Positions 26,048 to 35,415 of a stretch of 64,000 bases of DNA are shown one piece after another. Where the stretch lies: assembly GCF_039536745.1 (NCBI RefSeq), contig NZ_BAAAZE010000005.1, forward strand, positions 248,001 through 312,000, given 5' to 3'. The position numbers and the translations under genes were made by a program. The notes beneath the pieces are model-generated. The model was given only the letters and a program-made list of their open reading frames with translations. It had not been told where the DNA came from and did not search any database. Positions within the stretch are counted from its first letter, which is position 1. Each line of letters starts with the position of its first letter. The stretch is from Actimicrobium antarcticum. Lineage in GTDB: Bacteria > Pseudomonadota > Gammaproteobacteria > Burkholderiales > Burkholderiaceae_D.

Positions 26048-26796
26048 TCGTCCTGATCACTGGTGCCTCCGCCGGCTTCGGCGAAGTCATCGCGCAACGC
26101 TTGTGCGCCGACGGCCACACGGTCGTCGCCACGGCCCGTCGCGCCGACAAGTTGCGCACGCTGGCGGCACGCAGCGGACCCGGACTGGTCCCGATGGCGC
26201 TGGATGTGTGTGCCCGCCAGGATGTATTCGCGCTGGTCGAGCAGGTCACGCGCGAGGTCGGGCCGATCGATGTCCTGATCAATAACGCCGGGCTTGCGCT
26301 CGGCCTGGGGCCGGCGCACGAAGCCGATCTCGATGAATGGGAAACCATGGTCGATACCAATATCAAGGGTGTCCTGTATTGCACCCGCGCTGCGCTGCCC
26401 GGGATGGTTGCGCGTAACAGCGGCACCATCATCAATATGGGATCGGTGGCCGGCACGTATCCGTATCCCGGTGCAAATGTCTACGGCAGCACCAAAGCGT
26501 TCGTGCATCAGTTCAGCCTGAACCTGCGTGCGGACCTGGTAGGCAAAAATATCCGCGTTACCTCGATCGAGCCGGGCCTGTGCAGCGGTACCGAGTTTTC
26601 GGTGACGCGCTTGCACGGCGATGTCGAACGTGCTGCCGGCATCTATGCGGGAACTCAGGCGCTGACGGCAACCGATATCGCCGACACGGTCAGCTGGCTG
26701 GTATCGCGCCCTGCGCATGTCAACATCAACACGATCGAGATGATGCCAACCTGCCAGGCATCCGGCAATTTCGCGATCGTGCGTCACGCCACCTGA
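26044..26796 (+). CDS. isfD: Short-chain dehydrogenase, probable NADPH-dependent sulfoacetaldehyde reductase
   Basis: A 250-residue SDR. The cofactor motif is LITGASAGFGEVIAQRL with Arg-rich ATARRADKL favouring NADPH; NNAGLALG, the Ser of MGSVAGTYPYPG and catalytic YGSTKAF complete the set, and SIEPGLCSGTEFSVTR follows. It resembles YdfG/serine-dehydrogenase-like SDRs, the group to which IsfD of taurine-nitrogen utilisers belongs. The ATG overlaps the tpa stop (ATGA). Reducing sulfoacetaldehyde to isethionate lets the cell discard the sulfonate after taking the amino group. Confidence 0.75.
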   Translation: MIVLITGASAGFGEVIAQRLCADGHTVVATARRADKLRTLAARSGPGLVPMALDVCARQDVFALVEQVTREVGPIDVLINNAGLALGLGPAHEADLDEWETMVDTNIKGVLYCTRAALPGMVARNSGTIINMGSVAGTYPYPGANVYGSTKAFVHQFSLNLRADLVGKNIRVTSIEPGLCSGTEFSVTRLHGDVERAAGIYAGTQALTATDIADTVSWLVSRPAHVNINTIEMMPTCQASGNFAIVRHAT

Positions 26797-26805
26797 GCTG
26801 CCGGC

Positions 26806-27534
26806 ATGGACCCGGCGGTACTTGTACTGGCGGCGCTCGCTGCGATCTGTTTTGTGGCGGGGGTGGCCAAGGGCCTGACCGGATTTGGCGCGGCCCTGAT
26901 CATGGCGCCCCTGCTGTCGATGCTGATCCCGCCGACCCAGGCCGCGGCGCTGATCGTGCTGCTGCATGCGATGACGGGGTGGCAAGGAGCGCGAACCTGG
27001 TGGCCCCACGTGCAATGGCCACGCGTGATCGGCATCGCCGTCGTGGCCCTGATGTGTCATCAACTGACGTTGCCTGTGCTAGCCCAGGTGGATGACGTGC
27101 TGGTGCGCCGCGCGACCGGCACTCTCGTGCTGTTGCTGAGTTTGTCCAGCCTGTGCGGGGCGCAGTTGCGCAACTCCGGGGGCTACCCGGCCACATTGGC
27201 GGCTGCCGTGGCGAGCGGTATCTTTACCGCATTCGGTGGCCTTGGCGGACCGCCGGTGGCGTACTATTTTGCCGGACAAGCCAGCGCCGCCACGCACATG
27301 CGCGCCAATCTGCTGGGCTATTTCATGGTCCTGTTTTCCGGCGCCGCCATCGGACTGGCGGTGCGCGGCGCGGTGGGCATCGAGAGCCTCCGGCACAGCG
27401 CGTTGCTGGCGCCATTCTTCGTCCTCGGGATGATGGCCGGTTCGCGCCTGTATGGCCGCTTGTCGCCACGCTGCTACCACTATGTCGTCCAACTGGGACT
27501 GGTAGGCATCGGATTGTTTGCGATGGTGCGTTGA
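26806..27534 (+). CDS. isfE: TauE/SafE family exporter, probable isethionate exporter
   Basis: A 242-residue membrane protein with about seven to eight hydrophobic segments in the two-repeat TauE/SafE arrangement: VAGVAKGLTGFGAALIMAPL in the first half and SGIFTAFGGLGGPPVAYYFAG in the second. It starts nine bases after isfD, so it is in the same transcript. In Klebsiella and Chromohalobacter a TauE-like protein next to IsfD is proposed to export isethionate, and the same is inferred here. Sulfite export is the alternative, but no sulfite-releasing enzyme (Xsc) is present. Confidence 0.75.
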   Translation: MDPAVLVLAALAAICFVAGVAKGLTGFGAALIMAPLLSMLIPPTQAAALIVLLHAMTGWQGARTWWPHVQWPRVIGIAVVALMCHQLTLPVLAQVDDVLVRRATGTLVLLLSLSSLCGAQLRNSGGYPATLAAAVASGIFTAFGGLGGPPVAYYFAGQASAATHMRANLLGYFMVLFSGAAIGLAVRGAVGIESLRHSALLAPFFVLGMMAGSRLYGRLSPRCYHYVVQLGLVGIGLFAMVR

Positions 27535-27840
27535 GGCGGCGCCATTGGTTACGACAGAAACCGCTGACGGTCTCCTGCGCAGCGGTTGCAGGTTTCCTGA
27601 CAAGCCAGGGCACGAGCCCGTGTCTGATGCCCGGCGTCAAATCACGAGTTCGATCATGCGGGTGACCTGTTCTTGTGCCGCGGCCGGACCGCGCCGATTT
27701 CTGCAGTGAGTGCCTGACAGAGCGCTCGATGCAGATGCATCCATTGTCCGGTTAGCGCTTCGGCACGCCGAGGTGAGAGGAGGGGTATAGTCAGAACAAC
27801 ATCTTTACGACACCACGTCCCCTCACCAAGGAGTATCAAC
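27535..27840. other. Intergenic region, 306 bp, with weak hairpin
   Basis: Arms AACCGCTG (27559-27566) and CAGCGGTT (27580-27587) form a hairpin 25 bases behind isfE, without a T-tract; it may end the tpa-isfD-isfE transcript. The end of the region holds AAGGAG of the next gene. Confidence 0.4.
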
Positions 27841-28893
27841 ATGCGCATGAAAACACTAGGTCGCACCGGTTTGTTCGTCTCGGAACTCTGTCTCGGTACC
27901 ATGACATTTGGCGGCACCGGCGGTGACATGTGGAGCAAAATCGGCCAGTTGCAGCAAGTCGATGCGGACAAGATGGTACGCACCGCCATCGATGGCGGCA
28001 TCAATTTCATCGATACCGCCGACGTCTACGCCGGCGGGCTATCGGAACAGATTACTGGCCAGGCGCTGCGCAATCTCGGCATCGCGCGCAACGACATTGT
28101 TATCGCGACGAAGGCATTTGGCCCGATGGGGACAGGACCGAATCAGGGTGGCACCTCGCGTGTGCATTTGATCGATGCCTGCAAAGCCAGTCTGCGTCGG
28201 CTCCAGGTCGAGCATATCGACCTGTACCAGATTCACGGCTTCGATGCGGTCACGCCGATGGACGAGCAATTGCATGCGCTCGACAATCTGGTCCAGCACG
28301 GCCATGTCCGCTATGTCGGGGTATCGAACTGGGCCGCCTGGCAGATCACCAAAGCGCTCGGTATCGCCGAGCGCGATCGCCTTGCGCGCTTCGTCTCGCT
28401 GCAGGCGCATTACACGGTAGCCAGCCGGGATCTGGAACGCGAACTCGTGCCGATGATGGTCTCGGAAGGCGTCGGGCTGATGGTATGGAGTCCGCTGGCC
28501 GGTGGCCTGTTGTCAGGCAAATATGACCGGTCGAACGAAAGTGCCGGCGACGGTCGGCGTGCCAGTTTTGATTTCCCGCCAGTCGACCGTGATCGTGCCT
28601 ATGCGGTCATCGATGTGATGCGCGTGATAGCGGATGAGAAGGGTGTTTCCGTGGCACAGATTGCACTGGCCTGGCTGCTCCATCAGCCGGTCGTGACCAG
28701 CGTCATCATCGGAGCCAATCGACCAGAACAGCTGAGTGACAATATCGCCGCAACGCGGGTTGCCCTGTCGACGACGCAATTGGACATGCTGGAAAAAGTC
28801 AGTGCGTTACCGCCCGAATATCCTGGCTGGATGATCGTGCGGCAAGGTGCCACACGCCTGGCCTTGCTGGATCAACCGTCGCGGGATGACTGA
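27841..28893 (+). CDS. Aldo/keto reductase
   Basis: A 350-residue TIM-barrel NADPH oxidoreductase. MKTLGRTGLFVSELCLGTMTFGG, GINFIDTADVYAGGLSE (Asp58 and Tyr63 of the catalytic tetrad), VIATKAFGP (Lys) and IDLYQIHGFD (His) are all present, as is SLQAHYTVASRDLERELVPM and the C-terminal cofactor segment SVIIGANRPEQLSDNI. AAGGAG lies seven bases upstream of the chosen ATG; ATG 27847 is an alternative. Physiological substrate unknown; it may detoxify aldehydes. Confidence 0.9.
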   Translation: MRMKTLGRTGLFVSELCLGTMTFGGTGGDMWSKIGQLQQVDADKMVRTAIDGGINFIDTADVYAGGLSEQITGQALRNLGIARNDIVIATKAFGPMGTGPNQGGTSRVHLIDACKASLRRLQVEHIDLYQIHGFDAVTPMDEQLHALDNLVQHGHVRYVGVSNWAAWQITKALGIAERDRLARFVSLQAHYTVASRDLERELVPMMVSEGVGLMVWSPLAGGLLSGKYDRSNESAGDGRRASFDFPPVDRDRAYAVIDVMRVIADEKGVSVAQIALAWLLHQPVVTSVIIGANRPEQLSDNIAATRVALSTTQLDMLEKVSALPPEYPGWMIVRQGATRLALLDQPSRDD

Positions 28894-29252
28894 CCGGTTG
28901 GTGCCGTAATGTCGTGGTCTGCCTTGCACGCACACCTACTGTTGAAACCGGCAACGCGGCTGCCTGATCGAAACTGGTCTGAATTCGCTTCCGAACAGCG
29001 TCCGGATGCTCTCCGGCTGCGCGATGCGGTGCAAAGCCGAAGCGCAATATTGATCGAGCGTCAGGTTGCCGGGTGCATCGCGCATTTCTCCGGCGTCTGA
29101 ATGGGAAGTCGCGTCAATTTTTGATTGCTTTGTTGTGGTGATCATTGCAAGCGTGGTCACCAAGGGTGCCGATACTGCCCGCTCGGAACAAACCAGCCGT
29201 CTAAAAGTGACACCGGCACTGCTGCAAAGTCAGCGACTCGCGCTGGCTAGTT
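28894..29252. other. Intergenic region, 359 bp, between convergent genes
   Basis: No gene or strong hairpin recognised. Confidence 0.45.
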
Positions 29253-30632
29253 TTAAGGAGAACTGCTTCGGTTGTCGGTCGGCGCGGCTTGCGGCGATGT
29301 CGCCGGAACATGCGCGTCTACCGATCCCAGACGCTGCAGTTGCAGCTTCGCCAGGGTTGGATACAGCGGAGCGCTGAGCAGGCGGGCGATGCTGGCGGCC
29401 ACCAGCGCGCAGGCCATCAGGCTGAGCACCATCGCGTGGCCGTCGACCATTTCCATCACGATGATAAAGGCGGTCAACGGAGCCTGCGTGGCTGCTGCCA
29501 GAAAGCCAACCATGCCCAACGCGATCAATTCGGGGGCGTGCGGATAAGCCGTCAATTGCGAGATGTCATTGCCGAGCGCGGCGCCGATGGCCAGCGCCGG
29601 CGCAAAGATTCCGGCTGGAACGCCAGACCAGGCCGTCAGCCAGGTCGCAACAAACTTGAACAGGACGTACACAGCCGGTGTGCTCTCGGTACCGGCCAGC
29701 ATATCGCGCGTGTTCACGTAGCCACTGCCGAATATGGCACCGCTGGTTAAAATTCCGAGTCCCGCTACGGCCAGACCGCACAGGGCGGCGAACAGTACAG
29801 GGTGGGCGTGCCGCAGTCGACTCGGCGCGTCGCGTGTCTGGTCGCCAAGCGAGGCGATCAGCAAGCGCGAAAACAGGCCACCAGCCAGCCCGCTTCCCAG
29901 CGCCACCATCAATCCAGGCAGTAGCAGCGCCAGACCGATCTGGCCAGCATGAATAATCCCGAAATAGGTGGCGTTGCCACCGATCGAGACAGCAATAACG
30001 CCTGACAGCACAATCGCCGCCATCAGCAAACCGCTGTTGCGCTCTTCCGGATTGCGCGACAACTCTTCAATCGCAAACATCACCCCGGCCAGCGGCGTGT
30101 TGAATGCAGCCGCAATACCGGCCGCGCCACCGGCTACCAGCAAACCGTGCGCCGTAACGGAAGTTCGTTTGGGCAGGAAACGGCGTGCCGCCAGCATCAC
30201 CCCGGCAGCGATTTGAACGCAAGGACCTTCACGCCCCAGCGACAGGCCGGCCAGCATGCCGGCGCCCGTCAGGCCAATCTTGGCAGCGCTCAGTCGGAGC
30301 GACACGAACAAACCGCGTCGGCCCGGATCGACAGCAGGATCGAGCGCCGCCATCACTTGCGGAATACCGGAACCGCCCGCACCTGGCACGTAGCGCAGTG
30401 TTACGGCGAGGATCGCGGCTGCACACAGCGGTGTCCATATCAGCGGTGCCCACCAGAACCGCTCATACAACTGAAAAAATAGGTTCACTGCATGGTCGGA
30501 TAGCCAGGAAAAGGCCACCACCGTCAAGCCGGCCACCGATGCGGCACCGACCACGACGGCACGCGACCACCATAGCTGCCAATCACCAAATTCTTTTTTG
30601 ACGGCCCTGCCAACGTGGTGATTGAGTTTCAT
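29253..30632 (-). CDS. ClC-type chloride channel / H+:Cl- antiporter
   Basis: A 459-residue polytopic protein with the anion-path motifs GAGGSGIPQVMAAL, LSLGREGPCVQIAAG (the gating Glu in GREGP) and SGVPAGIFAPALAIGAALG. The internal Glu corresponding to the proton-transfer residue of E. coli ClcA appears in MFAIEELSRNP, suggesting an exchanger rather than a channel. There is no CBS domain. Such proteins aid acid resistance and anion balance. It is preceded by a 396-bp gap with a hexanucleotide repeat. Confidence 0.9.
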   Translation of the reverse strand: MKLNHHVGRAVKKEFGDWQLWWSRAVVVGAASVAGLTVVAFSWLSDHAVNLFFQLYERFWWAPLIWTPLCAAAILAVTLRYVPGAGGSGIPQVMAALDPAVDPGRRGLFVSLRLSAAKIGLTGAGMLAGLSLGREGPCVQIAAGVMLAARRFLPKRTSVTAHGLLVAGGAAGIAAAFNTPLAGVMFAIEELSRNPEERNSGLLMAAIVLSGVIAVSIGGNATYFGIIHAGQIGLALLLPGLMVALGSGLAGGLFSRLLIASLGDQTRDAPSRLRHAHPVLFAALCGLAVAGLGILTSGAIFGSGYVNTRDMLAGTESTPAVYVLFKFVATWLTAWSGVPAGIFAPALAIGAALGNDISQLTAYPHAPELIALGMVGFLAAATQAPLTAFIIVMEMVDGHAMVLSLMACALVAASIARLLSAPLYPTLAKLQLQRLGSVDAHVPATSPQAAPTDNRSSSP

Positions 30633-31028
<396 letters not shown>

Positions 31029-32456
31029 TCACGCCAGACCGAGACTTTTAAGTCGTCGATACAGCGTACGTTCACTCAGGCCGAACCGGACGGCCAGCTC
31101 CCGTCGTGTCAGTGTGTTGTCGCTTGCAAGGCGCCGAAGCTCGGCATCGTCGCCATTTTTCCGGTCAATCGGCGTCATGGGTAACGACGAGGCTGGCGTG
31201 AATGCGACCCCATTGCTCGCGATGAAGTCTGGCAAGTGCTCGGGTCGAATAATGTGATCGTCGGCAAACAGCCTGGCCCGGTCGAGGACATTGCGCAGTT
31301 CGCGCAGGTTGCCGGGCCAGGCGTATGCCTGCAGCTGCAGCATCGCACTGGCATGCACGGACACCCGTTGCTGGTCCGTGCTGTCACGCCGAAGGAACGA
31401 GTCGACCAGCATCGGAATGTCTGATGAGCGTTCGCGCAAAGGCGGCAGCGTGATCGGAAAAGCGGCGATCCGGTAGTACAGGTCCTGCCGAAACCGCCCG
31501 TCACCGACCATTTGTCCGAGTGGCTTGTGTGTCGCGGTAATCAGTCTGAAATTGGCTTGCAGTGTTTCGATGCCGCCAACACGGCGGAACGTACCCGACT
31601 CGATCAGCCGCAACAGCTTGACTTGCATCGCCAGCGGCACGTCACCGATCTCGTCGAGAAACAAGGTGCCGCCATCCACTGTTTCGACCAGGCCCTTTTT
31701 GCGCACATTGGCTCCGGTAAAGGCACCTTTCTCGTAGCCGAACAGTTCACTCTCGAACAGCGTCTCGGTCAGACCAGAGCAATCCACCACGACAAAAGGA
31801 CCGCGGGCGCGTCCGCTGGCCTCGTGGACCGCACGTGCGAACAGCTCCTTGCCGGTGCCGGATTCACCGAGCAACATGACCGGCAGCATCGACGGTGCCA
31901 CCCTCTGTACCGCGGATAGTGCCGCGTTAAATTTGGGAGCCTGGCCAACCAGTCCCTCCGCGCTCGGACGCGCCGAGGCAGTGCGTACCGTCACCAGACG
32001 CTCGACATAGGCGACGACTTGCATGTCCGTATCCATGATCGGGCGCAGCTCGACATCCACATGTTCCGGGCCGCGCGGGGTGTGGTGTATGTGCAGAATA
32101 CGATCGGGGCCCTTGAGTTCGAACGCTTTTTTCATGGGACAGTGTTCACCAGCCTGGTCGCAGGGAACCTCGTAATGGTGCGACACGCGGTAGCATTTTT
32201 GGCCAATCACCGACCTGTTGGCGGCGCCGAACTGGCGTCGGTACGCCGTGTTTGCTGCGAGAATGTTGTACTCCGGATCCAGTACGATCATCGGCTGCGC
32301 TTCGTGTTCGAGAAATGAAATCAGGGCGTCCACCTGCGGCTTGGCGGGCAGGATGCTGTGTGGCGCCGCCGCGGTTGTCGAGCCGTCGGCTTTATCAGCG
32401 TCGTCAGCGTTGTCGGCGCTCGGGTTGTGCGGCATCTGCGGCATGTGCGTCCTCAT
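31029..32456 (-). CDS. fisR: FisR-type sigma-54-dependent sulfide/polysulfide-responsive activator
   Basis: A 475-residue regulator with a PAS-like sensor domain (about 45-150), an AAA+ sigma-54 interaction domain and a C-terminal Fis HTH. The AAA+ part shows Walker A GESGTGKE, the sigma-54 loop GAFTGA, Walker B TLFLDEIGD; the HTH is RRELAVRFGLSERTLYRRL. The sensor contains Cys88, Cys99 and Cys106; the 11- and 7-residue spacings are those of the Cys53/64/71 set that senses polysulfide in Cupriavidus FisR. It lies next to persulfide dioxygenase and SQR genes, the known FisR targets. The N-terminal 35 residues are Asp/Ala-rich and may be extra; ATG 32444 is an alternative start. Confidence 0.88.
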   Translation of the reverse strand: MRTHMPQMPHNPSADNADDADKADGSTTAAAPHSILPAKPQVDALISFLEHEAQPMIVLDPEYNILAANTAYRRQFGAANRSVIGQKCYRVSHHYEVPCDQAGEHCPMKKAFELKGPDRILHIHHTPRGPEHVDVELRPIMDTDMQVVAYVERLVTVRTASARPSAEGLVGQAPKFNAALSAVQRVAPSMLPVMLLGESGTGKELFARAVHEASGRARGPFVVVDCSGLTETLFESELFGYEKGAFTGANVRKKGLVETVDGGTLFLDEIGDVPLAMQVKLLRLIESGTFRRVGGIETLQANFRLITATHKPLGQMVGDGRFRQDLYYRIAAFPITLPPLRERSSDIPMLVDSFLRRDSTDQQRVSVHASAMLQLQAYAWPGNLRELRNVLDRARLFADDHIIRPEHLPDFIASNGVAFTPASSLPMTPIDRKNGDDAELRRLASDNTLTRRELAVRFGLSERTLYRRLKSLGLA

Positions 32457-32491
32457 GATTGGTTTGGCGTCTGTCGCATCCTACCGCCAAA

Positions 32492-32519
32492 ACTGCCAAC
32501 ATGGCAGTCTGTACTGCCA
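32492..32519. promoter_or_regulatory. Candidate FisR enhancer site upstream of the DUF2892 gene
   Basis: A perfect palindrome ACTGCCA-ACA-TGGCAGT at 32492-32508 is followed by another ACTGCCA at 32513-32519. It sits about 110 bp upstream of a sigma-54-like promoter, a usual distance for an enhancer-binding protein. The same boxes recur between pdo and cydP. Confidence 0.6.
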
Positions 32520-32614
32520 ATTACAGGTGCCATTGACTTATGCGGAATGCGGTACTGGTTAAACAAAAGTCCTTCGAATCAACTGGTTATGAATTTGTTT
32601 GGTGGCGCGATACG

Positions 32615-32631
32615 CTGGCACGAATCTTGAT
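32615..32631 (+). promoter_or_regulatory. Sigma-54-like promoter for the DUF2892 gene
   Basis: CTGGCACGAATCTTGAT fits the -24/-12 consensus TGGCACG-N4-TTGC with exact spacing except that the -12 C is A. Transcription would start about 55 bases before the ATG at 32697. Confidence 0.6.
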
Positions 32632-32696
32632 ATGTTGATGACGTAATTACAGGTAGTACGTCATGTATCAATTTCAAACAACCCGGGAGACTCACC

Positions 32697-32891
32697 ATGA
32701 AAATCAATGAAGGTACTTTGGATCGCGTGCTGCGTGTCGGCGGCGGGCTTGCGCTGATCGCACTTGCCGCCACGAATACGGTTGGCGTGTGGGGCTACAT
32801 CGGCATCGTGCCCCTGGTCACCGGAGCGATCGGCACCTGTCCGGTCTACACAATTTTAGGATTCAATACCTGCCCGCTGCGCCGTCGCTGA
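32697..32891 (+). CDS. DUF2892 (YgaP-like) small membrane protein
   Basis: A 64-residue protein with two hydrophobic segments (about 16-30 and 32-50). MKINEGTLDRVLRVGGGLAL and the C-terminal CPVYTILGFNTCPLRR are diagnostic for DUF2892, the membrane domain found attached to rhodanese in YgaP. The two Cys near the C-terminus are conserved in the family. Members accompany sulfide-oxidation genes. GGGAGA precedes the ATG. Its exact role is unknown; a sulfur-species permease or membrane anchor has been suggested for the family. Confidence 0.88.
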   Translation: MKINEGTLDRVLRVGGGLALIALAATNTVGVWGYIGIVPLVTGAIGTCPVYTILGFNTCPLRRR

Positions 32892-32906
32892 CGGCGCGCT
32901 GCCGGC

Positions 32907-32934
32907 CAGGGCGATGCACTACCGCATCGCCCTG
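32907..32934. terminator. Bidirectional hairpin between convergent genes
   Basis: Perfect 11-base arms CAGGGCGATGC/GCATCGCCCTG with a six-base loop that contains the stop codon of the sulfite-exporter gene. No strong T-tract on either side. Confidence 0.55.
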
Positions 32935-33716
32935 ATCAGTAGTGCCACTGCAACCAGCGCCGATACGACCGCAAATCCCTTTTGCAGATGCGGACCTGAC
33001 AGGCGCGTGGCGACCAGACGTCCGGCGACCATGCCCGCAAGTGCGCCGCCCGAAAACGGCAGGGCAACCGCCCATTGCAAGTGACCGGACAACGTGCTGG
33101 CAACCACACCGGACATCGATACCAGCGCGATGACTGCCAGCGAGGTTGCCAGAATCGACTGGGTCGCCAGATCGGTATACCGCTGCAGCGCGGGCACCAT
33201 CACAAAACCGCCACCGACCCCAAGCAGGCCCGACAGACCACCTGCTGCCACACCTGCCACGGCCAGCGCCCGCGCGCAAGGAACGGTCCAGATCAGTTTG
33301 CCCCTGACGGTATCGATCTGGCAGGGCGGTATCCGCTGGTCATTGGCAGCCCGCTCCCCGGAAGTCCTGGATTTACGAAACACGCGCCAGGCGACAAACA
33401 GCAGCACGCAGGCAAACAGGATCGTCAGCGGACGATTGGGAGTGCGCTGGGCCAGCCACAGGCCGATTGGCGAGCACACGATGCCGGTTACCGAGATCAA
33501 CAGCGCGGCCTTGTAACGTACCGTGCCGTTTCTCAACCCCATGACGGCACCCAGTGTCGCCGCCAGGCCGACCGCCAGCAGGCCAATCGGTCCGGCTTCG
33601 GCCATGCTCAAGCCGGCACCGAATACCAGTAACGGCACGGCAAGAATGCCGCCGCCGGCACCGGTGAGCGCCAGGATGATGCCGACAGTAAAGCCGAGCA
33701 GCAGGATCGTCACCAT
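32919..33716 (-). CDS. TauE/SafE family sulfite exporter-like protein
   Basis: A 265-residue membrane protein with two hydrophobic repeats: GFTVGIILALTGAGGGILAV and LLGVGGGFVMVPALQRY are the family signatures. It starts one base after the stop of the SQR fusion gene, so it belongs to the pdo-sqr transcript. Persulfide dioxygenase makes sulfite, so sulfite export is the natural role. It is distinct from the IsfE-like paralogue at 26.8 kb. Confidence 0.85.
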   Translation of the reverse strand: MVTILLLGFTVGIILALTGAGGGILAVPLLVFGAGLSMAEAGPIGLLAVGLAATLGAVMGLRNGTVRYKAALLISVTGIVCSPIGLWLAQRTPNRPLTILFACVLLFVAWRVFRKSRTSGERAANDQRIPPCQIDTVRGKLIWTVPCARALAVAGVAAGGLSGLLGVGGGFVMVPALQRYTDLATQSILATSLAVIALVSMSGVVASTLSGHLQWAVALPFSGGALAGMVAGRLVATRLSGPHLQKGFAVVSALVAVALLIRAMR

Positions 33717-33717
33717 G

Positions 33718-35388
33718 TTACAGATCCGCCAGTTCCGGCTTCGCCATCCATTCGCGCCCCTTCAGCATGCCTTTCCAGTACAGCGGCGGCAGGATGCGCT
33801 CTTTCAGCAGCCAGGCCAGGCGCGACGGCCGGGTGCCGTCGATCAGCCATGCGGGAAAGCTGGGTGCGACCTTGCCGCCATAAGTGAATTCGGCCAGCAC
33901 GATCTTGCCGCGCTCCACCGTCAGCGGACACGAGCCGTAGCCGTCGTACCGCGCGCTGCCAGTCAATTTGCCGAGTGCAGCCAGCACATTGTGCGCAACG
34001 ACCGGCGCCTGCACGCGCGCTGCAGCCGCAGTTTTTGCATTGCCGGAGTTCCCGGCGTCGCCCAGTGCATGGATATTTTCGATGGTATTGTGGCGCATCG
34101 TGGCCGGATCGATGTCGATCCAGCCATTGGTGTCAGCCAGCGGACTTACGCGGATAAAATCCGGCGCGACCTGGGGCGGCACCACATGCAGCATGTCGAA
34201 CTCGCGCGTGACAACATCCTTGCTGCCATCGGGATTGGTGCGGCTGAAGGTCGCGCTCTTGTGCTGACCATCGACCGCAATCAGGTTGTGGCCGAAATCG
34301 AGCGCGATGTCATAGCGGCGCACGTAGTCCATCAGCGCCGGTACATAGTCGGCCACGCCGAAGAGCACCGAGCCGGCGTTGCAGAATTCGATATCGATAG
34401 CGTCAAGCACACCGGTGCGCTGCCAGTGGTCGGCTGACAGGTACATCGCCTTTTGCGGTGCACCGGCGCATTTGATCGGCATCGGCGGCTGCGTGAAGAT
34501 GGCACGGCCGCTGCGCAATTGCTGCACCAGTTGCCAGGTGTATGGCGCCAGGTGATACAGATAGTTCGAGGTGACGCCATTGCGGCCCAGCGTTTCAGGC
34601 AGGCCCTCGATTGCGTTCCAGTTCAGCTTCAGTCCGGGGCAGACGATCAGTTGGGCGTATTTGACGACACGGCAACCGTCAAGAATGACCGCATTGCGTT
34701 CCGGCTCGAATGCCGCCACCGCAGACTTGATCCAGTGCACCCCTTCGGGAATCAGTGATGCCATCGTGCGCGCCGTACTCGGCGCATCGAACACGCCGGC
34801 ACCAACCAGCGTCCAGCCGGGCTGGTAATAATGCACATCGGCCGGATCGATGATCGCGATGTCCAGCCCGGGGCAACGTGCCAGCAGGCTCGCGGCAGTG
34901 GCGATGCCTGCGGCGCCACCTCCGATGATCACCACCGTATGCTCCGCTTCGGCGATCTCGACCGGGGTGCGGCCCTGATTGACAATGCGCCGGATAACCC
35001 CTTTCAGGTCGAAGCCGGCTTTGGTGGCCGCAGCCAGGATGGCGGGCAGTGGCTGCAATTTTGCCTGTGACAGCGCCCACATCGTGGTCGAACGCATGCC
35101 GGTGCGGCAATACGCCAGTACCGGTTTGGGCAGGCTGTCGAACAAGACGCCGAATGCGATGCCTTGCTCGTCGCTGACCTTGCCGGATTCGGCGGGCAGA
35201 TAGTGCACCGCCATGCCGGCCTCCTGCGCGGCGCGGGCGATTTCGGCAAAGAGCGGCTGATCGGCGCCTTCGCCATCGGGTCGATTGCAGATGATGGCGC
35301 GGTAACCGTGCTGTTTCAGGAGGGCGATGTCGGCTGCCAGCAATTGCGGCGCAACCGATAGTCCTGACGTGAGGTGGCGAATGTCCAT
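33718..35388 (-). CDS. Phosphatase-like (DUF442/BLH) – sulfide:quinone oxidoreductase fusion
   Basis: A 556-residue fusion. Residues 1-110 form a DUF442 tyrosine-phosphatase-like domain with the loop AYCRTGMRS (Cys94, Arg99). From about 150 onward lies a flavoprotein disulfide reductase of the SQR type: HTVVIIGGGAAGIATAASLL for FAD, then DPADVHYYQPGWTLVGAG, a catalytic Cys in PIKCAGAPQKAMYL and another in LIVCPGLKLNW, and the C-terminal FAD contact NIHALGDAGNSGNAKTAAAA. SQR oxidises sulfide to persulfide and passes electrons to quinone at the membrane. The first domain is common in such fusions but its role is not settled. It is 27 bp downstream of pdo. Confidence 0.88.
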   Translation of the reverse strand: MDIRHLTSGLSVAPQLLAADIALLKQHGYRAIICNRPDGEGADQPLFAEIARAAQEAGMAVHYLPAESGKVSDEQGIAFGVLFDSLPKPVLAYCRTGMRSTTMWALSQAKLQPLPAILAAATKAGFDLKGVIRRIVNQGRTPVEIAEAEHTVVIIGGGAAGIATAASLLARCPGLDIAIIDPADVHYYQPGWTLVGAGVFDAPSTARTMASLIPEGVHWIKSAVAAFEPERNAVILDGCRVVKYAQLIVCPGLKLNWNAIEGLPETLGRNGVTSNYLYHLAPYTWQLVQQLRSGRAIFTQPPMPIKCAGAPQKAMYLSADHWQRTGVLDAIDIEFCNAGSVLFGVADYVPALMDYVRRYDIALDFGHNLIAVDGQHKSATFSRTNPDGSKDVVTREFDMLHVVPPQVAPDFIRVSPLADTNGWIDIDPATMRHNTIENIHALGDAGNSGNAKTAAAARVQAPVVAHNVLAALGKLTGSARYDGYGSCPLTVERGKIVLAEFTYGGKVAPSFPAWLIDGTRPSRLAWLLKERILPPLYWKGMLKGREWMAKPELADL

Positions 35389-35415
35389 GTTGTCTCCGAA
35401 TTTTTATTGGGTGAA

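Noticed and set aside
20036..27534. Taurine sulfur-assimilation locus (tauD or ssuD type)
   Set aside because: No TauD dioxygenase or SsuD monooxygenase is present; the aminotransferase, reductase and exporter point to nitrogen use.
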